Shown here: positions 17,190-29,300 of the stretch, in pieces
Position numbering within the stretch: position 1 is the first letter of the stretch
Layout: every line of letters starts with the position of its first letter
From: JBKHYJ01 sp046565505
GTDB taxonomy: Bacteria; Acidobacteriota; Blastocatellia; UBA7656
Length of the DNA: 37,429 bases
Direction: 5' to 3'
NCBI GenBank assembly: GCA_046565505.1
Contig: JBKHYJ010000067.1
Span: forward strand, 1-37,429
The notes under the pieces: model-generated
What the model was told of the DNA's origin: nothing
The model's database searches: none
What the model saw: the letters and a program-made list of their open reading frames with translations, nothing else
Position numbers and translations under genes: made by a program

Positions 17190-17874
17190 GATTATTCTCC
17201 TAATTCAGATACAATTGTCGTTGCATAGCATTCGCACTACGTCGATTCGGACGAAAGTGAGGTGGGACTGGAGTGGTCCGGGGAATGTCTTTATACCGCT
17301 CGGTCGCGACGGCACGGGATGGGTAAACTGTTCCGGTCCACACATACGCAGCTCGTTTCGGTCCTGCGCCAGATCGCCGGGCGAAACCGCCATGACTGCC
17401 CGGAGTCTTCTTGATCCGGCTTCTTAATAGTTGGCTATGCAGAACTCCTGGCTTCCATAAAGCCGATTGAGTATTGGGCACGAGCAACAAACGGGACTGC
17501 AAGCTTTATTCCAGCCCCTTGCTCGGCCGACCCGAAAAGGCAAGCTCTAGCGATACCAGACAGTTATGACTCTTATGTAGACTTCAGCAGTCGGCCTGGA
17601 TATGAATTCTTGGAATAAAATCCGAATTTTTGAATATCAGGCGCGGTTGATAAGTATCACCGCGCGGCTGAGATGGCGGGGTCTTTTTCATTAATTCGGT
17701 CTTATGACCTTCGCCGCCATTGTCGCGCGGCAGGCCGGTTGCGGCAACGGCATGCGCTGTAGCTTATCGCCGCCTTAACTGATAATGTTGACGAAGCGGA
17801 CGCGAGGGGGGCCTTGCGCGCGAGGGCCTTTATTGCGCGGCGTGATCGTTTTAGAATAGATTTCTCGGATAACT
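17190..17874. other. Divergent intergenic region between receptor and GH2 genes
   Basis: No supported gene lies in these 685 bases. The region is more A/T-rich than its surroundings around 17600-17640 and 17840-17870, as expected for promoters of the two divergent genes. A TAGAAT at 17852-17857 could be the -10 box of the GH2 gene, with TTTATT 17 nt upstream as a poor -35 box. A 25-bp imperfect palindrome at 17641-17665 is the most notable element and is listed separately. Confidence 0.4.
17641..17665. promoter_or_regulatory. 25-bp imperfect palindrome, possible operator
   Basis: GCGCGGT and GATA pair with TATC and ACCGCGC, with one bulged T and a 2-nt centre. It sits in the divergent promoter region about 210 bp upstream of the GH2 start. 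Dyads of this size often bind dimeric repressors, but no regulator gene is adjacent. A T5 run 17 nt further on the plus strand is too distant for a standard terminator. Confidence 0.4.
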
Positions 17875-19716
17875 TTGGGGACTAAAACACTGGACAAAGA
17901 TTTCGGCTTCACCCGCGACAAAGAGAATGCGCGGGCGGTAAAGGGCTTCCTCAAACCGCTGCCGCGCTCGATCACCCGCTCCGGGGTCTACGAGCTTTTG
18001 GACGGGGAGTGGAGGTTCGACCTGGACCTGGAGGACCGCGGCCTGCGCGAGCACTGGTATATGAGCCACGTCTATACGGGCAGGGCCAACTGGCCCGGGT
18101 CGATAGAATCGCACATGGCGGCGGCGCAGAAAGTTCAGCAGACTACGCCCCCCTGGCAGGACACTGTCGTGGCCTGGTATGAGCGGGAGTTCACCGTGCC
18201 GCCTGCCTGGTGCAACACCTCGGAGTGTCAGACGCAGGTGACGTTCGGCGCCTGCGGGTACGAGACGCGCGCGTGGCTCAACGGACACCTGTTGAAGACG
18301 GTCGAAGGCGAGGAGGTGCACTACGGCGAGTACACGTCTTTCAGCTACGAATTGCCCCCCGACCTTTTGCAGCCGGTCAACCGGCTCACGGTCCGCGTGG
18401 CCGACTGCATGGACGCGGAGATTCCGCGCGGGAAACAGGAGTCCCGCGTCTACAAACGCGGCGGCATCTGGTATCAGACTATCAGCGGGTCCGTCAGGAG
18501 CGTCTGGCTCGAACCAGTCGAGCGAAATCGCCTGCGGTCGCGCCTCAGCGTCACCAGCAGCATCGAAGACAGGCTCGTAGAGTTTTACCTCTCGATGCGA
18601 GTCCATGACCCGGGCATTTACATGCTCCGCCTGGTCGTCGCGGCGGAGGGCAGCGAGCAGCCGATTGCGGTATCGGAGTTCGCGGTCCCGCTCGAAGCCG
18701 GCGAGCACCGGCAGCGCGTCGTATTGGCCCTACAGTCCGCGGCGCTATGGTCGCCGGCCGAGCCCAACCTCCACAGCGTCGTCGCGCAGCTTACGGGGGC
18801 CGACGGCAAAGTCTCGCAGATTGAGGCGCGGTTCGGGCTGCGCAAGGTCGAGGCGCGCGGGCGTTACGTTTATCTTAACAACCAGCCTGTGTATCTCGAC
18901 GGCATCTTGTACCAGCCTGGCACAGCGACTTTTGAAGAGATGCGCCGCCACCTGGTGGCCATGAAGAGGCTGGGGTGTAACCTCGTGAGGGTGCACATCG
19001 CCGGAATCGACCCGCGAATCTACGACCTCGCGGACGAGATGGGCATTCTCCTGTGGGTCGAAGTGCCGAGCCCGCACAGCTCGAGCCAGCGCAGTCGCTC
19101 GAACCATTGGGCGGAGCTTCAGCGCGCCCTCGTCCACACGGGCGCGCACCCTTCGATAATCATCTGGAGCCTCTATAACGAAGACTGGGGTGCGCAGGAT
19201 ATAGCAACGAATAAGGAGACGCGCGACTACATCGCCGCGACGTACGATCATATGCGGCAGCACTACCCGCAGGTGCTCGTCGTCGATAACGATGGCTGGC
19301 ACCATGTATCTGTCGAGGGCAGGCTGAAATCCGACCTGCTGACGGCGCACCTTTATACGCCGGACATAAGCCGTTGGCGCGAGCTGCTGGATTTGATGAG
19401 CGAGGGCAAGAGCGAAGGCGTGGCCGCCGAGCCGCTCGTGACGGGCGACCCGTTCTTTTACAGAGGGCAGGTCCCGCTGGTCGTGAGCGAATGGGGCGGG
19501 TTCGGCTTCTCCGGGTATGGCGGGCCGGAAGATTCGCTCGCCAAGAGCGCGCTCGTCAAAGCTTTTAAGCGCGAGCTGCGCCTCCGACCCATAGCGGGCG
19601 ACGTTTACACGCAGGCCGTCAGCATCGAGGATGAAGATAACGGGCTGATCGACCATCACACGGGGGATAACCTGGTCTCCGACGGGCTACTCAATTCATC
19701 CGACCTGGTGCCTTGA
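17875..19716 (+). CDS. Glycoside hydrolase family 2 enzyme
   Basis: A 613-residue GH2 protein of the beta-galactosidase/beta-glucuronidase type. Residues about 35-215 form the sugar-binding jelly roll (ending RSVWLEP), about 220-325 the immunoglobulin-like domain, and about 325-613 the catalytic TIM barrel. The acid/base is Glu436 in SLYNEDW and the likely nucleophile is Glu539 in VVSEWGG. There is no signal peptide, so the enzyme should act in the cytoplasm. The only start that keeps the complete N-terminal domain is a TTG at 17875, because an in-frame stop lies just upstream and the next ATG is at residue 63. The Shine-Dalgarno is weak. The nearby palindrome and divergent receptor gene suggest sugar-responsive control, which is inference. 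Confidence 0.88.
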   Translation: MGTKTLDKDFGFTRDKENARAVKGFLKPLPRSITRSGVYELLDGEWRFDLDLEDRGLREHWYMSHVYTGRANWPGSIESHMAAAQKVQQTTPPWQDTVVAWYEREFTVPPAWCNTSECQTQVTFGACGYETRAWLNGHLLKTVEGEEVHYGEYTSFSYELPPDLLQPVNRLTVRVADCMDAEIPRGKQESRVYKRGGIWYQTISGSVRSVWLEPVERNRLRSRLSVTSSIEDRLVEFYLSMRVHDPGIYMLRLVVAAEGSEQPIAVSEFAVPLEAGEHRQRVVLALQSAALWSPAEPNLHSVVAQLTGADGKVSQIEARFGLRKVEARGRYVYLNNQPVYLDGILYQPGTATFEEMRRHLVAMKRLGCNLVRVHIAGIDPRIYDLADEMGILLWVEVPSPHSSSQRSRSNHWAELQRALVHTGAHPSIIIWSLYNEDWGAQDIATNKETRDYIAATYDHMRQHYPQVLVVDNDGWHHVSVEGRLKSDLLTAHLYTPDISRWRELLDLMSEGKSEGVAAEPLVTGDPFFYRGQVPLVVSEWGGFGFSGYGGPEDSLAKSALVKAFKRELRLRPIAGDVYTQAVSIEDEDNGLIDHHTGDNLVSDGLLNSSDLVP

Positions 19717-19793
19717 CATGCTGACGCGCGGCGCGCCGGCCGACCTGTTTTGATCCGCGCCCGTGACGCCGACCTTCGCCGCCTCGCCTTGGA

Positions 19794-21143
19794 TCATGTG
19801 ACGGGCTGATTCCTCGCGGAACGCGCTCGCTCGTCGTCCTCCGCGATCTTGAGCGCCAGCCCTTCGCGGCCGTCATAACGCACGAACGCGGGCAGCAACA
19901 AAGCAAGCAACCCAGAGCCGAGCACGCAAAGGACGCCGCCTGAAACTATTGACGTGCGCAGGCCGAAGAGGCCGGCCACAAGCCCGGCTTCGCCGTTTCC
20001 AAGATACGGGCCAGTCATGTAGCTGACCATCTCTATGCTGGCAAGGCGGCCGCGCAAGTGGTCAGGGATGGTTTGATTCCATATCGTCATCCGAAACAAC
20101 CCGCTCACCATGTCGGCAGCGCCTGCCACCGCAAGGAACAACAGCGCCAGCCACAACCTGCTGGCCAGCCCGAAAGCGATGATGGCGAGGCCCCATACGG
20201 TGGCCGCCACGGTCACCGCCAGGCCATGCTTTTGGATGCGCCCCACCCAGCCCGAAGTCAACGTGACAGCCACCGACCCGACCGCAGGCATCGCATAAAA
20301 TAGACCGACAGAGACGCCGCCGAAGCTCTCGGCTAGAGCCGGAAATAATGCCATAGGCATGCCGAAGAACATCGCGTTGATGTCTATCAGGTAAGTCCCC
20401 AGCAACTCTTGGCGACTGCGGGCGTATTTCAAGCCTTCGATGATTGACCGCAGGTTGGCGCGGTCCGCGTCAACCGGCACGGGGACCGAGCGAATCAATA
20501 GCAGCATGACGATCGAGACGATGAAGGTTGCCGCGTCGATTGCGAAGGCGAACGCCGCCCCCAGCGTTGAAGCGATTATCCCCGCGACCGCCGGGCCGAC
20601 GATAAAATTGAAGTTAAAGCGCAGGCTGTTCAGCGCGGAGACGGCGGGGATTTGGCGCGGATCGACCAGCCGCGGGGTCAGGGCCTCCAGCGCGGGCCTG
20701 TGGATTCCGTTCATCCCCGCGAAAAGAGCCGCGACCAGGAAAAGCGCCCACGCATGCGGCTCCGGCATTAACGAATTGGCGACCAGGATGACGCAGCACA
20801 AAGTCTGCCCGGCCTCTGATAGAAAGATCAATCTGCGCCGGTCTATGTAATCGGCCAGCGCGCCGCCCACGAAGGCGGCCAGAAACATCGGGGCGAATTC
20901 CACGACGCCGAGCATCCCGACGGCGAAAGAGGATTTCGTCAATTGATACATCTGCCAGGGCAGCACCACGTAGCTGATCGCAGAGCCGAAGCCGGAGACG
21001 AATTGCCCTGCGAACAAGCGCCTGTAGTCGCGAGAAGCCTTGAGCGGCGTGAGGTCTATCGTCAGCGCCCTCAACATGCCTCGCCGCGTTTTGTCTGTGG
21101 AGCCTGAAGCCTGCAAGTTCTTTTGAACGCCCGCGGATGTCAC
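19794..21143 (-). CDS. MFS transporter, EntS-like exporter family
   Basis: A 449-residue integral membrane protein with about twelve hydrophobic helices beginning near residue 40. The loop after helix 2 has the MFS signature form (GGALADYIDRRRLI), and the central loop near residue 230 (RSIIEGLKYARSRQELLG) matches the MFS_3 group that includes the enterobactin exporter EntS and several macrolide exporters. It probably exports a small amphipathic molecule by proton antiport. The start is a GTG at 21143 with a weak Shine-Dalgarno; an ATG at residue 23 is an alternative. It follows the small gene at 21158 by 14 bp. Whether it serves the NRPS cluster 5 kb away is unknown. Confidence 0.9.
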   Translation of the reverse strand: MTSAGVQKNLQASGSTDKTRRGMLRALTIDLTPLKASRDYRRLFAGQFVSGFGSAISYVVLPWQMYQLTKSSFAVGMLGVVEFAPMFLAAFVGGALADYIDRRRLIFLSEAGQTLCCVILVANSLMPEPHAWALFLVAALFAGMNGIHRPALEALTPRLVDPRQIPAVSALNSLRFNFNFIVGPAVAGIIASTLGAAFAFAIDAATFIVSIVMLLLIRSVPVPVDADRANLRSIIEGLKYARSRQELLGTYLIDINAMFFGMPMALFPALAESFGGVSVGLFYAMPAVGSVAVTLTSGWVGRIQKHGLAVTVAATVWGLAIIAFGLASRLWLALLFLAVAGAADMVSGLFRMTIWNQTIPDHLRGRLASIEMVSYMTGPYLGNGEAGLVAGLFGLRTSIVSGGVLCVLGSGLLALLLPAFVRYDGREGLALKIAEDDERARSARNQPVT

Positions 21144-21157
21144 ACTGACTGTCGCCG

Positions 21158-21442
21158 CTAAGAGTTTGTCCGCCCTTGATTGTCCACGGTGGTAAAGTCC
21201 GCACCATCATTGTAATCGCCGCTGTACTCTACGCCCGCCGGCTGCTCATCTTCCGCCGCAGTTGAAGCCGCATTCTCCGCGCCGGTAGACTCTACGTTCA
21301 CTACGGCGTCGCCGGGCGCCCGAGTCTCTTTGGCCGCCCCCCTTACCCCGGCCCCGCCCAAAGAGTTCAGCGATTGATAGTCGGTCAAATCGTCCACTTC
21401 CGGCTTGGCTGAATGTTCCCTTTTGTCTGCTTCCTCACCCAT
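21158..21442 (-). CDS. Small disordered acidic protein
   Basis: A 94-residue hydrophilic protein rich in Glu, Asp, Ala, Gly and Asn, with no hydrophobic core, no signal peptide and no recognised motif. The ATG at 21442 is supported by GGAG 7 nt upstream; an earlier in-frame ATG at 21472 lacks such a site. It lies 14 bp before the MFS gene and is probably co-transcribed with it. The good ribosome site makes it likely to be expressed, but no function can be inferred. Confidence 0.6.
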   Translation of the reverse strand: MGEEADKREHSAKPEVDDLTDYQSLNSLGGAGVRGAAKETRAPGDAVVNVESTGAENAASTAAEDEQPAGVEYSGDYNDGADFTTVDNQGRTNS

Positions 21443-21550
21443 AATTAATCTCCGTTGAAATGATGATAGCAATACTACACTATGCCAGGGCCTCGAATCG
21501 CCCGACCAGCCCCGGCGCCATTGCGGCTCCAGAAGGGCCGAGACGCGCCA

Positions 21551-22165
21551 TCAGCCAATGAGCGAAAGGAAGGCGGTGAGCATGCGCTCTGTCATTCCCC
21601 AGATCAACCCGTGCTCCGACGGGTAAGCGGGCCACGTGCGCGTGCCCCCTTCTACTATCATCTCGTACAACTCGGACGGCCCTTTGGATTTGAGGTAATC
21701 GACCGAGACCCAGAAGGCCGCGGCTACTTCGTGATTGAGGGCGAGCGGCGGCGAATGCGCGTCTGGTTCATCAACATGGTACGCGGCGGGCGCGGCGAAG
21801 ACGAACGGCGTGACATCTATCTGAGGGATGAGCGGATTGCGAGCTTGTATGGTGTCTAACCGCCCGAGCGGCCGGCCGCCGGCAGACAGCGCGATGCCGA
21901 CCTCTTCATACGTCTCGCGCATGGCGGTGAATAGTAAGTCGGCGTCACCCGGTTGCCACCGCCCTCCCGGCAAAGCGAGGTTGCCTGACCAGTGGTCGCC
22001 GGGGATTATTGCGCGCTTTATCATCAGAAGCTCTGCGGCATCCGAGCGCCTCCGCAGAATCAGCGCGACCGCCGCCTGGCGCACGGCGGTGTCCGTGGGC
22101 CATATGTTACCCGCCCCGATCAGTTTCGATCTTAATTCTTCACAAAGTAAATCAAACCTGCTCAT
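21551..22165 (-). CDS. Nudix hydrolase, CoA pyrophosphatase type
   Basis: A 204-residue Nudix protein. The box spans residues about 67-91: PGG, then a spacer with Asp74, then RETYEEVGI. The spacing and the Asp in place of the first box Glu match the CoA-diphosphatase subgroup (NUDT7/NudL), as does the preceding basic stretch near residues 50-66. Such enzymes split CoA and acyl-CoA into phosphopantetheine and 3',5'-ADP. It follows the acyl-CoA synthetase gene by 46 bp on the same strand, which fits a role in CoA turnover. The ATG at 22165 is used; the preceding TTG at 22168 is in frame. Confidence 0.85.
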   Translation of the reverse strand: MSRFDLLCEELRSKLIGAGNIWPTDTAVRQAAVALILRRRSDAAELLMIKRAIIPGDHWSGNLALPGGRWQPGDADLLFTAMRETYEEVGIALSAGGRPLGRLDTIQARNPLIPQIDVTPFVFAAPAAYHVDEPDAHSPPLALNHEVAAAFWVSVDYLKSKGPSELYEMIVEGGTRTWPAYPSEHGLIWGMTERMLTAFLSLIG

Positions 22166-22211
22166 CAAATTCTGTCTCAGGCGCGGTAAACCGGCAGGGG
22201 CCGTTATAGTC

Positions 22212-23768
22212 TTAAATTCGCCTCCCCGTTTTCTCCCAATAGGGTTCGCGGAGCCTGCGCTTGAATATTTTTCCGGAGTCCTCGCGCGGCAGCTCGCCGC
22301 AGAATTCTATGGCGCTCGGGACCTTGTACCTCGCAAGCCTTCCGCCGATGAAGCGGCGCACGGCATCCGCGTCAATCGCCGCCCCGGGCTCCGGCTCGAC
22401 AAAAGCGCAAAGCGTCTCGCCATACTCTTCGTCTGGAATGCCGAACACGGCGCAGTCATGAACGCCCGGCATGCCGATGAGAACCGCTTCGATCTCTGCC
22501 GGGTAGATGTTCACTCCGCCGGAGATCACCATGTCCTTCTTACGGTCGCAGAGGAACAGGTAGCCATCTTCATCCAGGTAGCCGACGTCGCCGACCGTAA
22601 CCAGCCCGTCGCGCTCTATCTGCGCCCGCACCTCTGCCAGCCCATTGTAGGTGAAGTCCGGGAACCCCTTGACGCGGAGGTAGACTTCGCCGACCTCGCC
22701 CGGCCCAAGCACGTTGCCTTCGTCGTCGTAAATCCTCACCACGCCCCCTCTAATGGGGCGGCCGACGGTCCCGGGCTTGCGCAGCGCCTCTTCGCTCTTG
22801 TGAAAGACGACGCACCCTGTTTCGGAGGCGCCATAGTATTCGTTGATGATAGGCCCCCACCACTCGATCATACGGCGTTTAATTTCGGGCGCGCAGGGTG
22901 CCGCCGCATGGACCACGAACCGGAGCGAAGAGAGGTCGTATTTGTTCCTGATATCATCCGACAGCTTGAGCAGCCGGACGAACATCGTAGGGACCATGTG
23001 CAGGTGTGTGACGCGGTACTGCTCGATCATTCGGAGCAGCCCTTCGGCGTCGAATCGCGGCTGCAATACGCAAAAGCCCCCGTTCTTGGCGGCCCACAGC
23101 GCATAGGTATTCGGCGCGGCATGATACATAGGTCCCGTGATTACCGTGCGAAAGTCGCCGCCCGCGCTTAAGCCGAAAGCGACCTCCACCATCTCCGCGA
23201 AAAGCGCCGTCGTCTCGGGGCTATATGGCTGGCGACGCACGCCCTTCGGATTTCCCGTCGTGCCTGACGTGTAAATCATGCTCGAAGGCGGCGGCGGCGA
23301 GCCGCGCTGTTGCGCTTCGTGCCCTTTGATCCATTCGCCCCAGACCTCTAGGCCGCCGGGCGGCTCGGCTTGCTCCGCAGAGATGCTGTACGCGGCTTGA
23401 ATCTCGGGCGGGGTCGGCACGACGAAGACATGCACGCCTTCCGGTATCCCCCGCCGAATCTGAGGCAGCAGGTCCGCATGAACGACGAGCGCCTTCGCCG
23501 CGCTGTCGCGGAGTATGTAGCCGGCCTCTTCGTTCTGGAAATGCCAGTTGATTGGCACGCCATGCGCCCCGACGGAATTAGCGGCCATCGAGGCCTCGAA
23601 AAAAGCGAAGTCGTTGCGCAGCATGATCGCGACCGTATCTTCCGCACAGACTCCGAGCCCTGTAAGCCCCGACGCCGCTCGCGCCACGTTTTCGAGCAAC
23701 TCTGCTTGATTCAACTCCCGGTCCCCGCTCAAAATCTTGCTCCCGCAGGGCGCGCAAAGGTCAGGCAT
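22212..23768 (-). CDS. Acyl-CoA synthetase (AMP-binding enzyme)
   Basis: A 518-residue ANL-superfamily ligase that activates a carboxylic acid with ATP and transfers it to CoA. The P-loop YTSGTTGNPKG is at residues 166-176, the YGASE motif near residue 310, the hinge region around LCDRKKDMVISGG, and the catalytic C-terminal lysine Lys500 in SGKIF. The length and motifs fit medium-chain or aryl acyl-CoA synthetases related to fadD/caiC types; the substrate cannot be assigned. GGAG lies 7 nt before the ATG. It is followed by the CoA-type Nudix gene in the same direction. Confidence 0.92.
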   Translation of the reverse strand: MPDLCAPCGSKILSGDRELNQAELLENVARAASGLTGLGVCAEDTVAIMLRNDFAFFEASMAANSVGAHGVPINWHFQNEEAGYILRDSAAKALVVHADLLPQIRRGIPEGVHVFVVPTPPEIQAAYSISAEQAEPPGGLEVWGEWIKGHEAQQRGSPPPPSSMIYTSGTTGNPKGVRRQPYSPETTALFAEMVEVAFGLSAGGDFRTVITGPMYHAAPNTYALWAAKNGGFCVLQPRFDAEGLLRMIEQYRVTHLHMVPTMFVRLLKLSDDIRNKYDLSSLRFVVHAAAPCAPEIKRRMIEWWGPIINEYYGASETGCVVFHKSEEALRKPGTVGRPIRGGVVRIYDDEGNVLGPGEVGEVYLRVKGFPDFTYNGLAEVRAQIERDGLVTVGDVGYLDEDGYLFLCDRKKDMVISGGVNIYPAEIEAVLIGMPGVHDCAVFGIPDEEYGETLCAFVEPEPGAAIDADAVRRFIGGRLARYKVPSAIEFCGELPREDSGKIFKRRLREPYWEKTGRRI

Positions 23769-23862
23769 AGTTTCTCTCCTCGTTGAATTGTAGGGCGCGG
23801 TAACCGAGCGCGGGCGTCAATCGCATGCCGCCACTCTGCCACAGCCCGGCTTCTTCCCGGCC

Positions 23863-25941
<2,079 letters not shown>

Positions 25942-26312
25942 CGTGAACCCTCCTCGGCATTCCCCGCCCGATGACTCTTCAAGGGAAAGGCCGTGAGCCT
26001 CCCGCGCGGCAGACTCGGCCTCGAATTTGGCGCCCCATACTGACCTGCGCGCGAGGGTCGGCTACGGCCGTCGATTGAGTATTGGAATATAGGTCGGCGA
26101 CTCGCGATCCGTCCAGCCTTTTGCGCCCGGACAAACAACATCTATAGACAACATCAATGCCGGTGAAGAAGCTTCACAAAAAATGGTTAAATTGCCATGA
26201 GGTGAGGGGGCGCGCGGACAATGAATCGCTAAACCGAGTCACTGAAGCGGTGGGGCAGCGCCCGAATGAAGCAGGCAATAATTACCTATAATTATCTACC
26301 GTCCCTAGGTGA
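25942..26312. other. Intergenic region before the PQQ dehydrogenase gene
   Basis: Both flanking genes are on the minus strand, so this region should hold the 3' end of the NRPS transcript and the promoter of the PQQ dehydrogenase. I see no terminator with a T-run and no convincing promoter. A short palindrome (GTGAAG/CTTCAC) at 26163-26177 precedes an A-run and is discussed among the rejected items. No gene is evident. Confidence 0.35.
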
Positions 26313-29300
26313 TTACTCCCTCGGGGCGCTTCTCTCTTTGAGCGCGCCCAGAAGCTCTTCCTGCGTCATGCTCTTGACGCGCTTATACGCCCTCGCGATT
26401 TTCTCCGTCACCCCCGGCTTCGCCTCATTCGAGATCAACGCTTGAGACAGATGCGCCAGGGTCGGGCCTTCAAAGAGAGTGCGCACGGGCAACTCCACGC
26501 TAAAAATATCGCGCACGCGATACATGACGCTGGCGGCCGCGAGCGAGTGGCCGCCGAGCTCGAAGAAGTTCGCGTGCACGCTGACGGATTCTACGCCGAG
26601 CACGTCGGACCAGATCATCGACAGAGCCTCCTCGACCGCGTTGCGCGGGGCGACGAAATCAGACTCCAGGTCGAGCGCCGAAGACGTTGGCGCGGGCAGG
26701 CCATTGCGGTCGATCTTTCCATTCGTCGTCAGAGGGAAAGAGTCCATCATGACGTAAGCGGTCGGGACCATGTATTCCGGCAGCCTTTTTTGGAGGAAGC
26801 TGCTTAGCTCCGGGAGAGCCGGCGGCTCGCCCCCCTCGCTCACTATGTAGGCCACCAGCCGCTTTGCCGCCGCCCTTCGCTTGCCCGCCGGGGTCCGAGA
26901 GTCCCGCGCGTGCCCATTCTCCGAAGCGCGGGCGAGCACCACAGCCTCTTTGACAAGCGGGTGAGACGTGAGCGCAGCCTCTATGTCGCCCAGCTCTATG
27001 CGGTAGCCGCGTATCTTGACCTGATAATCGATGCGGCCCCCGAATTCAAGATTCCCGTCGGGCCTGTATCGCCCGCGGTCCCCGGTCTTGTAGAGCCGCG
27101 CGCCGGGCGACGCGCTGAACGGGTCGGGTATGAACTTCTCGGCCGTCACGTCGGGCCGGTACAGATACCCCCGCGTGACGCCGACCCCGCCGATATATAT
27201 CTCGCCGGAAACGCCTACGGGAAGCGGCTGCAGGTGCGGGTCGAGAATATAAATTTCCGTGTTCGAGACGGGCTTGCCCACGGAGGCGATGTACTCCTCG
27301 CCGCCGGGCTGGCAGACGTTGAAGGTGGACCCGATGCTCGCCTCGCACGGCCCATAGAAGTGGACAAGCTCTTTACCCAGCAACTCGAAGTATCGCTCTT
27401 TAACTTCGACCATCAGACTGTCGCTCGCACACGTTATCCGCTTGAGCCAGTGACAGCGTATAAACTTCTCGTCCTCGAGCAAGACCTGTAGCTGCGGGGT
27501 CGGCACGTCCATCGTAGTGATCTTGTGCTCGACGACGAGGTTGACGAAGTAAGCCAGGTCCTGCTGCATCCCTTGCGGGACGATGACGAGCCGCGCCCCC
27601 GCGTGAAGCGGGTAGAAAATCTCGAACGCCGACGCGTCGAAGCAAACAGAATACTTCACGGGCATGCTGTCTTCCGGGGTGAGCGGGAAGTAATGCTGCA
27701 CCCAGAAGATGTGATTGCTGGTCGCGCCATGAAACATCATCACGCCCTTCGGCTTGCCGGTCGAGCCGGACGTGTAGAGCACTATCGCTAGGTTATCGGC
27801 GCAGACCCCGGTGTCCGGGTTCGCCGTACTCTGCTTGCCGATCTCTACCCAATCCCTGTCGATGCACACGATGGCGCAGTCGTAATCCGGCATATGACTG
27901 AGCAACCTTTCCTGCGTCAACAGCACGGGCACGCGGGCGTCTTCGAGCATAGACGCTATGCGGTCGGTGGGGTACTCGGGGTCAATCGCGACGTAGGCCC
28001 CCCCGGCCTTCAGGACGCCAAGCATCCCGACTATCAATTCGACGGAGCGCTCCAGGCAGAGGCCGACGAGCACCTCCGGTCCGACGCCGAGCCCTCGCAG
28101 ATGGTGCGCGAGCTGATTCGAGAGCCGGTTCAATTCCGAATAACTCACCTGTTCGCCGGCGTACACTACCGCGACCGCGTCTGGGTATTTTTCGACGCTC
28201 GCCTCGAACAACTGATGAACACACATGTGGAGGGGGTAATCGACGCGGGTGTCATTCCACTCGACCAACATCTGCCGGCGTTCCCCCTCGGTCAACAACG
28301 GCAGCCAGATTATCTTCTGCGCGGGGTCTTCCACGGCGCCTTCCATGAGAGTCTCGAAATGGCCGAGCATCCTTCTTATCGTGTCACCTTCAAACAGGTC
28401 CGTGCTGTACTCAAGCGACACCGCCAGCTCGTCACCCTTGTCCACCACATCAAGCACAAGGTCGATGAACTTGGTCGTCACCTCCCCGACCTCTACGGGA
28501 GTCATCGTCAGCCCGGCCACCTCGAATTCCGACATGGATTCGGTCTGCAAAGCGATCATCGCTTGAAACAATGGGTGGCGGCTCTGGTCGCGCTCGGGCT
28601 GCAACTCCTCGACCAGCCGCTCGAAGGGCAGGTCCTGGTTCGCGTACGCTTCCATAGCGCCTTCCCTGACGCGGCCGAGTAATTCCAGGAAGCTCGGCTC
28701 GGCCGAGAGGTCCGTCCTCAGAACCAGAGTGTTGACGAAAAACCCGATCAGGTCTTCGGTCTCGGCCCTATTGCGGTTCGCTATGGGCGTCCCCAGAATT
28801 ATGTCTGTCTGCCCGGAGTAACGGTAGAGCAGCGTCTTGAACGCAGCCGTCAGCGTCATAAACAGCGTCACCCCCTCGCGCCTGCTTAACAGCTTGAGCC
28901 GCTCCGTCAGGCCGTGCGAGAAGGTCACAGTTTGCTTCGCCCCGTCGAGCGAAGGCGTCGCCGGCCTCGCCTTGTCGGTCGGCAGTTGCAGCACGGGGAG
29001 TTCGCCCCCGAGCTGCTTCTTCCAATAGGACAGGAGCCTGTCTAGCACTTCGCCTCGCAGCCATTGGCGCTGCCACTGCGCGAAATCCGCGTACTGGATG
29101 GTCAGCTCCGGCAGCGACGAAGGCTTCCCGGCGGAAAATGCCGCGTACAGCGAGGCCAGCTCCCGCAGGAATATGGCTATGGACCACCCGTCGGATATGA
29201 TGTGGTGCATAGTGATGAACAGGATGTGCTCCCGAGCGCCGAGCCGTACGAGCTTTGTGCGCAGCAGCGGAGACTCCCGCAGGTCGAACGGCCGTTTCGC

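Noticed and set aside
17200..17502. Minus-strand open frame of 100 codons upstream of the receptor gene
   Set aside because: No ribosome site, Arg/Pro-rich composition and no motif. It occupies the expected promoter region.
18745..19659. Minus-strand open frame of 304 codons opposite the GH2 gene
   Set aside because: The GH2 catalytic motifs are on the plus strand; the opposing frame has no motif.
26163..26183. Palindrome GTGAAG/CTTCAC next to an A-run, considered as terminator of the NRPS gene
   Set aside because: On the minus strand the T-run comes before the stem, not after it. On the plus strand the stem is followed by A, not T, and no plus-strand gene ends there.
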